From positions 2,662,808 through 2,726,807 of the forward strand of contig KK106983.1 in assembly GCA_000611775.1 (NCBI GenBank): a stretch of DNA of 64,000 nucleotides. The letters are read 5' to 3'. Shown in pieces: positions 36,167-47,515 of this stretch (position 1 is its first letter; every line of letters begins with the position of its first letter). Source of the stretch: Umbilicaria muhlenbergii. Taxonomy: Eukaryota > Ascomycota > Lecanoromycetes > Umbilicariales > Umbilicariaceae. The notes below the pieces were generated by a model that saw only the letters and a program-made list of their open reading frames with translations, did no database searches and was not told where the DNA came from. The position numbers and the translations under genes are program-made.

Positions 36167-37247
36167 AGCTTAGGAGCGATTAGCGAGGTAGGTTACAACT
36201 CGGACGGTATCACGACTTTGCAAGACGGATGGTATCAACCGATGCTTTGATCTTTGTTGGGTGTTTATCTCAGGAAGAATGGTTTTCATATTTCAAGGAG
36301 GATGCTGGATGCGGGAGAGCCGACCTTAGACAAGAACCCTCGCTTCATTCCCACGTATCCGTCCCATCTCGAATTACCCAGCCGGCCTGCTCGACCTTGG
36401 GTTTTGTTACAGCTCTCGGTAATGTAAACGGGCAGAAACGAAGCTAAATCAAGTCACACTACTATTAACGTGCGAAAGGTCTTGCGATCCTTGTCGTAGA
36501 ATTTAAAACGATTGTCAGGGCCTGCATTCGTATTGTTCGATTAAACAAAGGTTATAGTGTATGAGTGATGGCAGCTGTCAAACGTGCCATGCCGCCATGC
36601 CCCATGCAACAAATGCCGCCATGTCGCCCTGCCGCCATTTCGGCCATTTCAGCAGAGAGGCTATGCCTGCTAGTGGAAAATGCTGAGGACAAAGACCACG
36701 CAGGATGTACTAACTTCGTCCCAGCTGCTTCGATTGCAGGCGGTCGACTGTTCCCCCACTAGATCTGATTGGTTTCTGTCGCTCGACCACCCGGTAAGCT
36801 GTGATGGCAGGTGCTGGTTCGGTCCGCAAAAGCACCCCAGGTCGTAATCTAGTGTTAGGCACAACCATGGTAAGGCAACCACGCTCTATATCCCTTGCAC
36901 TTGCCTTCCTCCGCTGATATCCTATGTCAAAGGATTGATTTAAGGATTGTTGACGACAAGGCTAAAAGGTTAAGTTGCCTGAATAACATTAACGAGGAAG
37001 CCCGCACGGTTACGACAGCAAGGCTAAAACAAATCGGTTGCCTGAAAGTACCACACATTCAATTGTTGCCAACGCACGCTCCCCCGAGCCGAACTGGTGG
37101 CAATTCGAGTCTGTGGTGGTTCACATGACTACATAGACAGCAAGAGAGTAGTGGCAAGGTAGTGACAGCATTTTACACCGCCAGATGCAGCATCTTGATC
37201 TCTATCATTGGATGCTGAATTGAATAAAAACCTTGAGTGTCGCAAGT

Positions 37248-37279
37248 CCCCAGAGCCCCAGAGCCCCAGAGCCCCAGAG
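37248..37279. repeat. 8-bp tandem repeat CCCCAGAG, four units
   Basis: Four exact units of CCCCAGAG in a row lie in non-coding sequence. This is a simple short satellite with no visible function. Confidence 0.92.
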
Positions 37280-39590
37280 CCCCAATGCATCAAACACCTA
37301 CGCCCGAAGCGTTCCTTCAGAAGGTGGGAGATCATCGCTCTAAGAACGCAGTCCCAGATAGCTCCTGCATTCTACACAAGAGAGAAGCGTGAAAAGGCGG
37401 TCAGTGTATACAAGGTAATTAAGTTGCAAACAATGTTCCTTAGGTCGAGAGACGGCGACGAAGGCGGCGCAGTGAGGCCAATAGAAGACTTGAGCAACCC
37501 AGCATACGGCGAATTACCTCGGAATTGCCTAGGCTAATTCATATAGGCACATGGACAGAATTCACCAGTTTCAAGGTTGAAGTGGGTGCTATAGCTATGA
37601 GCACAGTGACATGAGATTAACCTTCACAAGCATGACCCTTGAGGAACTCCTCTGTAAGCCGTGCATTTGCCTGCAGCAGTGCAATCAAGCAAGGTCCCAA
37701 GAGCCCATGCGCTTCTGCCGGCTCGGCGTTCTACCCCTGCGCTTATCACGGATCGGAACCCTAAGTGTTCCCAAGAGAAACTCCAACCAATTACCAAGTA
37801 ACAACACAGCAGCGTACCAACATTTATTACAGATCCTCATTGTCACCTGCCGCGCCTATTGGGCGGATGTGTGAGTATCAAAGCACACCTGCCGTGATTT
37901 CGGGAGCACAGCTCCGGAGTCCGCAACTTCATTGGAAGGCAGCCGCCGGACTACCATGAATGCCGCACGTCTACTGGATGATTCCGGGTGGCGAGCTTAA
38001 AGGGCGGCGAAACGAGGCTGCGGTACCTACGTGGAACACACATGCATGGTCACGTCATGCCTCAAGAAGATGTCAGAAAGGCAAGGCTGATGCATAGTCA
38101 CAGGCCTCGGTTTCGCTACCGACATGGAATGTTTGCCACGAGATAATGGAGACTATCAGGCCAATATATGAGGGGGACAAAGATGCATGCTTGATGTTCC
38201 TGGCCACTCTTCCCTGATACGCCGACCGTAGGATCTTGATGACTCAATGATCTTCGGTATCTGATACGTGCGTGAAATACGGCTTCCCGGAGAAAATGGG
38301 GTCGCATGCAGTTCGTGAGCACAGACGCCTTGAGCGGAAACTTGATCAAGAGGATTCGCTGCACGGTTTTCGGCTGCGGAATGCATTTGTTGGAAGTCAA
38401 TATTCTGGTGTTATGACTGAGTAGCGTTGCCGACGTTGAATAATCAGATCCTCTCAACATGCCGCGTTGCCATTGATGCATAGTTCATAGACGGCTCCTT
38501 GGCATTGGCCGTGGCAATTCCCAACCATGGTTCTTTTCAAAAATGGCTTGTCATCATGAATGGCCGCTGATAGTTTAATCGTTCAGTATAGGCCAGTAAA
38601 ATATCTGGAAGATGATCGTGACTCTTCATCTGCGCGGGAGTGTTGACGTGTTCTTTCAGTGGTGTTTAATGAGGTCTCTCAGCAAAAGGATGGAACTTAG
38701 TGATAGTTTGAAGCTTCAAATATAGACTAATAGTCAGTTTTGTGTTTCAAAATGCTCATGACCATATGTAGCATAGTCTGTTGTTGTTTCAAGAAGCAAT
38801 ATAAAAAGGGGAGACATTCCTCTCTTAAAAGCGTCACGATAACATAAATATGCTTTCGAATCATGACGAAGATAAATGGACAACCTCGACTGCTCAACAG
38901 TTATTTAATTTTAGGGAAGATCGGAGATATATTTACAAGAGAGATGAAATTTTTGTCTTCAACGCGCCGGGAAGTGAATAATAAAAAGGCAAACAAATCG
39001 AATGAAAGAAGGTGTGATATCAGTAGAGAATGAATGAGATCTAAGACATCTTAAGACAGGTACACCATTGATATAAGTGATAGTCTTCAAGTAAGACCAG
39101 CTTGGGAATCCCCGGCAGCAAACGTTGGCGCAATTAGTTTACATCAGGAATTTTAGGGACGTCAGATTACCCTAAGGTCAGATCCTCAGTTAAATCTGAT
39201 CATGCGCCTGATGCTCGTGTTTATGGTGACTTCCAAAGACTGAAACTGTTGCAGTAATTGCCTACGGCATAGTTCTGGGTTGTGTAACATATGCTCTTGG
39301 TTATCCATACAAGGATGGTTAAGCATTGATAGCAGACAATTCGTAGCCTTGACCGTAATTTCTTCTGGAGCTGATGTCGGAAGTGTGTAATAAGTAGTGA
39401 GGAGCTGAGATACCAATAGAAGATACCATGGTTCGAAGTATAGACGAAAGCTTGCACATGATTGAGTGACTCAGAGCTTGACGGCACATATACTCCAGGA
39501 AAGAATGTATACCGTGATGCCACATTCTCGCAGGCATCAAGTACGTAATGGGCTCGTCAACGCATGTTTGCGACCGGATACACTGGAGCG

Positions 39591-39708
39591 AAAAAGAAGT
39601 CGTGTTGCTCATGTAGTAAAGTCCTTCGCAGGGTTCGCAAAGGGATGCTGTGAAGCCAAAAAGAAGTCATGTTGCTCATGCACCTCATGTAGCAGAGTCC
39701 TATGCAGG
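39591..39708. repeat. Imperfect direct duplication of about 45 bp
   Basis: The segments 39591-39632 and 39658-39708 both begin AAAAAGAAGTC and share TGTTGCTCATG and AGAGTCC/AAAGTCC followed by GCAGG. The second copy has an extra short insert. This is a local duplication in non-coding DNA. Confidence 0.8.
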
Positions 39709-42700
39709 ACTGTAAGACTTTTTCACAATTTATCAGTTGGTACGCCCAGCCCGGTATGTTGGCAGTGCTCTCTCCTCAGGAGTGAGAGAAAATTTGCTTC
39801 GTTCTGGCGTCTACGAAACTTGGTTCGGACATGATCATTCCCGCATGTTTAGAAAACTTCCATATCCCTAGTCTCTCGTTGCAGGAGCATCTCGGCGAGA
39901 AAGGTTTGTGAGAGATCCATTATCCTTGCAGATAGTTCGTAAGCCATACCGAAGATCTCAGGAGCAGACATTCAAAGTTTGAAGGGTAGAGTTTGTCGGC
40001 TTCGAGGAGAACGATTGGCAATGTGTTAAAAAATGATGCCTTGCACTGTAGCCAGTTGGCAATTGGAATTAAATCTCAAGTAACAAGGCTGAAGAAGACG
40101 CCACCAAGGGAGAACGTGAACCTCGCTTCTTGTGTTGGTTGATCGTGGGTGTGCAATGAAAGGTCGCAAGTAATCGTGGGCTGACTGACGCTGCAAGCAG
40201 CATAGGTGGGGTACAAGGCGTAAGATGTTTTGTCACGATTCCGGAGGCCCGGAACAGCTTGAGATAGAGCACCGATCGCGAGATGAGCACAATGGGCATG
40301 GACGAACCACAAGCGGCGCAAGTTGGTAGCGTGCATCATTGTATGTTGATTTCTAGAGTTGTGTGACTCTATCGGCTCTCGGTGATCGGTATGACCAGGC
40401 AGGGTTCGACATCATGTCATTCCTGCGATGAGATTAGCAAGTGAAACAAGGCGTTGTCAAGTGTAGAAATCGTATCATGATCTCTGTCACCTCCCCAGAA
40501 TGTGGGCATCGCATCGCCAGCATTCGCAAGATGCGGATACGCCGACTACTTTTATGGGATGAAAGCGGGGTTGGCAGCTGTGCCGGCTTCCCTGGCAGTT
40601 TAGCTCTTCCTCCCTTCGCTTCTTCTTCCAATTGGTGCCTGATGGCGTAAGGTAACGCCCACTGTTCGTTTGGACGGAGTTGTGACGGCTCGTGCATGTG
40701 CTGGCGCTAAACGCATGCTTTTCGGGGACTCCACGCGGTTTGCAGTTGTCATTGCGGTGGGACGGCACGTCCGAACAACCTAATGGATTCACTTTTCCTC
40801 GCGGCCAAATCCGGGAAGAGCCTCAACAACGGAGGAAGATTATGAGTAAGCTTGTCGAGCGAGGAACAAGCTGCTACGTCTCTTGGGACTGTTTCGAAAT
40901 CCTTTCGACCTGGATAGTGGAACGAACTTCGAAAGTCTTAACATTCCAATGCCCGTGTACTTCCCGTGTATGTTGTGAGCTACGTCTGCGATGAATCTTA
41001 ATCAACACTGTCGATGGTCTGTATAGAAAGAAGATGAGACGCTTTGTCCATTACTAGGTACTTTCAGCATTCGACAACGTGCCCAGCAGCAAATCAAACT
41101 TTACCCTCGCTGCTTTGCATCATACGTAAAATTTAGCAATACGTGGGAGCGAGATCGGTTACAAGGCAACGCCGATCTCCCTGATGTCAGTGGGCACATA
41201 TGCCCGTTGGGATGCGTTGGAAGCCGCTAAAAGCGCTGCGTCTGCAGGGTTTCAACTACATCTGTGGTAGGACAAAGGTCGCTTCACGAAGAAGCCAATT
41301 CGTCTCCGGCATGTCAAGACTGTTGCGTATTGTGAAGATGGGTCTGATCATCAGATCATGAGTCTAAAGGACTCGCCGATGATGGTGTAGTAGCAGACAA
41401 AAGAGGAATACTGCTTCATCGTCCAACCGATGCGGCAACGCCGACAGTCAACAATGCAACACCCGCCAGATGGCCGTGCATAAAGTGTTCATGAGTGGGA
41501 TGCGACAAAGCCCACACGTTCGCCCAAGGAATTGATGATTCGTATCGACCACACTGACCAGTAGTTCGTCTATAACCGCTAGGATCTGCTACTTTGCCGG
41601 GATTGCGTATCAAGATCTCGAGATTTGTATCAGGCCATTGGGCAATTTTCTGTGGGCCTCTGGGATAAGTAGTACCGGGGTAGTTGACCTGGCTAGTAAT
41701 CGTCAAGATTGCATGGATATGGGCCACATCTGATGAGACCATACCAAGGGACCAGTCCCAAGAGGAAGTCGCAAGGCTATACAACGTGGTGTGTGTCGCG
41801 TCAGTGCGTGCCCACCAACAGGCGCTCGGTGCCTCGAGCTCGATCTGGCTGCAGGAGTGGCCCTTCCTTCCGAGACCGTTGCCTACCAGCGTTATGGGAC
41901 CATGACAGTCAGAGCATTTGATACGTCGAGCCATAGGCCTGCACAACATTTCGTATCACTGTTGCTCAAATCAGGTACCCACGTCCGTTATTAATCTTCA
42001 CCGCGTATCGGCAAGATTGAGCTTCGGACAGCCACTGGTAGGAGGTCCCGCAGGTAGGGATACCTGTATCATCCTGCCACCTACAACAGAACGTGTCTGC
42101 TGATGCCATACTGGACAACAGTTTATTGATCCGGTTCAAGGCGGCTAGTACAATCAACAAGCGTACACTTGGAATCATGTGAAACATGTGCTCGTACTTA
42201 CTTCAGCAGATATAAAATGCTTGTTATGTCCGTTCTGGTGTTCTCGTCGTCTATTCTAGAGTTAACTCAACACTCACGTGAACACTAGTATCAGCGAAGA
42301 TTCAGCCTACCCGATTCCTGAGAGACCCATCCCTCAAAAGCACGTGTATTTGTTACCTGGTCTCTTTTGCCCAATATGCAGTGAGTCGCTTCCTATATGT
42401 TTTAGCTATCAGCCTCTACCACATTGAAGTCGCTGCTGATACGTGTACCTTTGCAGGGATTCTAAAGAGAACCAGGACGAAAGGTATCCTTCTTTTTCGT
42501 TCAGGCACTCCAACATGCACAAGCCTCAACGCCATCCATGGCAAAGAGCAAGCGAGATAGTTCGAGTTCTTCGAAATGAGACCTTTATTGATGCTCGTCT
42601 TACCAGCAGTGGCATCATCAATGTCGCTTCCCATCTCAAGTATGTTTTCCTATGCTCCGACATCTTGTTTTCTCACTCGTCCATCGCTGATCACGCTGTG

Positions 42701-42724
42701 CTCTAAGTGCCCACAACAGACTGA

Positions 42725-43020
42725 ATGCCAGCCATAGGTAAGCATTGCTAGCTTACCTTTCACATGAACTCATAGCGATCAAAGCCAGTGCTGACTCTTC
42801 TTGCAGCGCCACCAACCATGCTGGTCACTCCCAACCTGCTTTGCAGACTCCCCTGGCTGATCGTTCGGCTAATGATCCTCATCCTCCTCACATCGCTGCG
42901 TACCTTCAAGAGGTCGATCAATACCGGGCCTTCCTCTGTCTTCCACCCTCGGATGTTCCGTCTAGGGGTCAGACGGCGACTGTACACAACGAACAGCACA
43001 GAGAGCGAGGGAAACTCTAG
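42725..43020 (+). pseudogene. Paralogous family copy 4, truncated and probably inactive
   Basis: A splice acceptor after a GCTGAC branch (exon from 42807) opens with C GCC ACC AAC, matching the phase-2 exon start of copies 2, 3 and 5. The frame reads SATNHAGHSQPA, RSANDPHPPHI and the first motif AAYLQEVDQYRAFLC, the closest match to copy 1. The protein then stops about 29 residues later at 43020, and no C-terminal PPxY or Trp motif follows in any nearby frame. The likely first exon (42725-42737, ATGCCAGCCATAG, donor GTAAGC) is eight bases longer than the ATGCC of copies 2 and 3, so it joins out of frame with the motif. The copy is therefore either a relic or uses another start that I did not find. 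Confidence 0.6.
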
Positions 43021-46000
43021 GAGCAGGTCGTGAGATGTGGATATGGCAATAGTCCAGCTGTTTAGGACTTTGTACCTTTCCTTATTCATCTCTTTGAAGA
43101 AAGTCTCGTGCGAATTGGACAAGCCGACGGCTGCGCATTGAGTACCACGCTGGCTATCGTCCCGCCAAGCGGTAGCTCTATACTTCACGTTCTATACTAC
43201 CTGAGCGACGCGGTCTGACTTGACAGCACACATGACTCTAACAGGAAACCTGGAGAGACCCCACTCTTGCATTTAATGTGAGATTATTTAGTCCGACCTG
43301 TTCAAAGGGGAATGACACCTAAGTAGTTATCTTCCTGCAAGTGATCTAAACTGACTGCTCTGACCTTGGGTCCCCATGACTTCACCGGCAATCTCCCTCT
43401 ATTCCCTACACTCGAGTGACCGAGTCAGGCCTTTCCATAGTCAGCTCTACGGCATAACAAATTTCCCGAAAGGACAGAACACGCTTGTTCCTCATGACTT
43501 GGAAAACAATATGCTAGCTACGATAAGACTAATGAAGCTGCGTGTTGAGTGATGTAGGGTTCGATGCATAGCGCGTACGACGCTACAGTATCTGCAGTGG
43601 GCATCAGTGGGCCAGCATTTGTTCTCCAGGCAGCATGTCACGAAAAGGTAAGAAGTAGTCAAAATCCAGAAGATTCTAAAAGAAAAAGAACGAACGCAGA
43701 AAAGCATCGCAGACAGCGCATCGATTGCACCGGATTAGATCAAGTAAATCATTATGCTCACAGCGTGATGGAAGTCTCGTTACTGAACCCTATGGAGACA
43801 TATCCAGGTCCGCTTGAAGGATTCGGGAAGTGTGATTATAGCAATTTTGCGGCTTTAATTGCCACGGTGTTGGAGATAAAAGATTGCTCCGCGATGGCCG
43901 GCCGGCCAATGACCGTCACCGAACCGATGACTAAGATATCAGTAGCCGCACCAGTACGCTTCAAGTGGAACCCCACATCTACCGGAAGAAGTTCTTTCAC
44001 ACTCGACTTTCTATCGAAATCTGAATCTCTGTCCATCAACAATGCATCCTGAACATAATGTAACTGTCTTGAGCACGTGGGGAATGTATGACATGCAGCT
44101 ATTGTCCTGTGCGCGCTTGGAACGCAGTGACTGCTCAACGATCTGCTAGAGTTGGGCAGACTCTTTCCGTTTCTTCTCTACGGTCAACCTGGGCTAAATC
44201 TCATCGAATGCCCTCGAGCTGGGATTGGTCACAATCAACCCACTAGAATCAAGCGAGGCCCACTTTGTTATACACAGCAGTCAGCTTATGTGCTGGCGCG
44301 GCGCAGCCGTGGGGGCAAGTATGAATCTTCCAATTTCTACTCAATCCCTTCCCGGCTACCTTCCCTTGAGCATGATTTACCAGCAAAAGCTTCTTACATT
44401 TCCCTGCGTTGTTTTCATGGAAGCCTTCCATTTTTAGCAAGATGTCGAAACCGGACCTGACTTGTGTTTACGCCTCGATTGGGACCTCCTCTACCGAAAA
44501 GGAGGGCGTGCTAAAGCTGTGCAAGTATTCAACAGCTGCTGGTGGCGCCGGAATCCACAGGGTCCCTAGGTAGCCTTTTGTGTCGCAACATTCTGGGAAC
44601 ATAATCGTGTCAGCACAACCTCGCAAGCCTAATTCGCCAGGTATTGGAAGTGGTGGATGCAGATATGCGATGAAAAAGCCATCCTCAAACCAACAACCTA
44701 CCATGGCCACTAAGCAATCTATGCTGCCGCACACAGGAGGCGACAACATTCCAAATACTCCGGAGCTATAGGATGAACTTCGTCGCGTATAGGTAGGCCA
44801 TGTTGAGGCACTCCTAAGGCGGTGGGAGGCTATGCTTGGCCTTGTCGTAGTTTCCTTGCTGGCGGCTGCTTCCGGGCAAGATGAGCCCTAACCAGCTGTC
44901 GATGGTTTGACAGGTACTCCCAAGGGTCGGACCAAGAATACTGTACATGATTTGAACACGGCAATCGATGGGCAGAGGGCTTGAGACATGGATATGGTAT
45001 GGCGACCACGCACACTGCGGCCGAGAAGATCCCGGCTATTGGCCAGGCGTGTGGCATATCCTTGATAAAACACCATTGCGGTGGATTGTCTACCCTCCAA
45101 CCTCAGCGCAGGGGACGGGATTATCCTTGGCGCCAGGGACGCCGCGCAAATGGAAAGAACTATTGCGTGATCTCGCAAGGATCCTTGCCGGAATAGCTGG
45201 TGAAGGAGTCGGATTTTGTGTGGGGGTTGGTCAAACGGGAAGTCGCATCCCAGGCGCCATTTTTTGAACAACATTTGCTCCGTCATTAGTGGTTCTTAGG
45301 GACATAAGTCACATATCGCCCACATCCTGCAAACAACTCGCGTGGCAGATGCACATTTTTGTAATGGAGTCGTCAAGAGCAAATCGCAAGGGATAATGCG
45401 GGCGGATATAGGTTCTTGGGAGTAAGCGAAGCCACTTCATGGAACAGCGTTTCCTGACCTCACGAAGACTCGTGATCAAAAATTAGGCTATGTGCGCTGT
45501 GCGCGCTTTGCGCGCTTTGTGTATGCAGCATGGGCAATGAGACCTTTGGGCTGCCTTATCCCCCAACTGCGCAGGACGGACGAAAGGAGCAAATGCTTCA
45601 CATACCGCTTGACCCCCGCCGTTCTACGCCGTTCCAAGTCAATAATCCAGGGCCTCATGACAATCTCGCAGAAGCGGTAGGCGCTTTCCAAAGTATTGAG
45701 CTCTAACACCAATCCAACATCAACAACACTGTCTTCGATGATGGGAAGATGCAACATGTGGAGGACGTTCTAGGACGCTGCTGCAAACACCCCACCTTTC
45801 AACCCATGCTATCTGACATGATAGATCTGCGGGTATAGAGCACTGGCGCTGGCGAGTTAACCGTCAAGGCTTCGTCCGTCGCGGTTGGTAAAAGCCAGTC
45901 CCGCACCTCGTGGCAGCCACACACGGCCGCGTAATTGTGTAGCGGGAGTTTTTGTTGCTGGCGAGGCACACTTGCCAATAGATCGCAGCATCTGCTAGTG

Positions 46001-46453
46001 GCAGTGCATGCCCTAGCTTGGCCTCGACCGTTCGGTTGTGACTTGTGACGGTTGTGGCTAATGGTCAGGTTGTACACAATCTAGCCAAGGCCGAAGTAAT
46101 GGACGCCGTTGCGGAGCCCATTGGTTCTCCACTCACTCTTCCATAGTGTGACATCCCTTGTCGTCGAACCGCATCCAGGTTTAAGACCTTCGGTGTTGCG
46201 CTCATTTCGAGTATGCATTGAAGTTCCCATCATGCCCTCCGCGCATGAAAATGTATGTTGCAGGACGCAATCAGACCCAATTGGCTTATGCTCGGTGGAG
46301 ATCTCAGAACATGGCCTATATACGCAAGTCCGAGGAGCCTTCAGACTTGTGCTGCGTTCTTTTGCAACCTGCTCTTCGAGTAATTTTGGCAATTCTGCAC
46401 TATTCAAGCACGGTGAACTTACAAAACTTTGACACTGTATAAGCTCGTCCATG
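43021..46453. other. Gene-poor tract between family copies 4 and 5
   Basis: No gene is supported. Open frames at 43564-44052 (plus, 162 codons), 44468-44749 (minus), 44888-45286 (minus) and 45488-45757 (minus) start with plausible codons but match nothing I recognise and overlap opposite-strand frames. A GGCCGGCCGGCC palindrome lies near 43897-43908. Confidence 0.4.
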
Positions 46454-46878
46454 ATGTCGTCAGTAGCCAGCTGTCTTCTTGTCTCCTTCCACCCGCATCC
46501 TCGCCATCGTCTACCACTTACTCTTTACTTACTTGCCACCTAGGAACATTAGCAACTCGATTCACAACCTTAATAGAAGGTAATCTCTTTCATCAACTCG
46601 ACCCGCGACTCCCAAGATGGCTGATTGTCATCACAACCTTGGAATACTCTTCCTCGTCTTCATCATCGTTGGTATTCTTGCTAATCCATAGTCCCACTTG
46701 CAGAACCTCCAGCAACGTGGGCCAGTCACCGTCCAGCATGTATGCTCACCCCTTTTTGTCACATAGCCTTGCCCGATTCATGCTGGACTGCTCGTCAAGA
46801 TGGGAAATGACGGACCGGCCTCCCTTGTTTCCTTGCCGTTACCTTGAGCAATTTCGCCGACTGACTGCTCGCTCCCAG

Positions 46879-47515
46879 CGCCGAAGAATCCCACCACAAT
46901 GGAGATTCAAGCTCTTCCGGCGATCCTGCATACTCACACCCCTCCTCCCAACTTTCACAATACTCTCAAGAAGTTGACCCTTATCGTTCCTTCCTTTGCC
47001 GGCCGCATCGGTCACCATGGAGCATGCACGTTACCCACGCGATACCGCAGAACGGCACCTCCCTGGCATCTCAAGGAACAGCTCCGACGCATGGGACCGG
47101 CACCCGAAAGGCGATGACCCAGTATCCATCATCCAGCACGCTCCCATTGGCAGCACGAAATGAGAGCCAGGCCAATAGACAGACTGCTACTAGCTACAGC
47201 GGCCAGGAAAGCGACCAGTCAACGGCACGTTGCGATGAAGTGGACTACATTTCAGAACCACCGCAGTTCATGGTTACTGTCAGGAGCCTATCCGTAGCGC
47301 AGTATGTTCAGGCTTGGGACTCAACTTGGGAACAGATGGAAGATCAAACGAGCAGCACCAGCAGCAGTATCAGCAGCAGGAGCATCAGCAGGAGCAACAG
47401 CAACAGCAGTAACAGCAGCAGGAGCAATGGTGATAGAGGCCGAGACCGAAACCATATCAGCGGCAGCAATGGTAACCGAACAGATACTAATCGGCAGTCT
47501 TCTGTCACCGGGTGA
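46879..47515 (+). CDS. Paralogous family copy 5 (exon 2; first exon unresolved)
   Basis: The exon begins at 46879 after a CTGACTG branch and TCCCAG acceptor. It starts in phase 2 with C GCC GAA, like copies 2-4, and with a five-base first exon it would give 213 residues. The first motif is QYSQEVDPYRSFLCRP (about residues 29-44). The middle is Ser/Thr/Gln-rich. The second motif reads EPPQFMVTVRSLSVAQYV then QAWDSTWEQMEDQ, in which the PPxY tyrosine is replaced by Phe. The tail is a run of Ser and Asn encoded by AGC/AAC triplets, ending in Arg/Asn-rich sequence. A candidate first exon, ATGTC at 46454-46458 with donor GTCAGT, would need a 420-bp intron and is weak. The function is unknown. Confidence 0.65.
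47345..47430. repeat. AGC/AAC trinucleotide-type repeat coding the Ser/Asn tail of copy 5
   Basis: The stretch is built of AGC, AAC and AGG triplets (for example AGCAGCAGGAGCATCAGCAG) in frame with family copy 5. It is a coding microsatellite and should vary in length between strains. The opposite strand shows a meaningless Leu run. Confidence 0.85.

Larger units (their letters stand above)
36167..42724. other. Large gene-poor tract between family copies 3 and 4
   Basis: No gene could be supported in 6.5 kb. The longest ATG-initiated open frame is 41416-41949 on the minus strand (177 codons, two CxxC-like pairs near its start), but it has no recognisable domain and overlaps plus-strand frames. 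Bases 38500-39200 are AT-rich. A short imperfect direct repeat of an AGGCTAAAA...TTGCCTGAA block lies at about 36958-37048. GCCATGCCGCCATG-type repeats occur near 36585-36645. Confidence 0.45.

Noticed and set aside
37248-37279. Possible CRISPR-like or telomere-like array
   Set aside because: It is a plain four-unit 8-bp repeat without spacers and unlike fungal telomere repeats.
41416-41949. 177-codon frame on the minus strand with ATG start
   Set aside because: It has two CxxC-like pairs but no known domain, overlaps plus-strand frames of similar quality and lacks splice partners; mentioned only in the region note.
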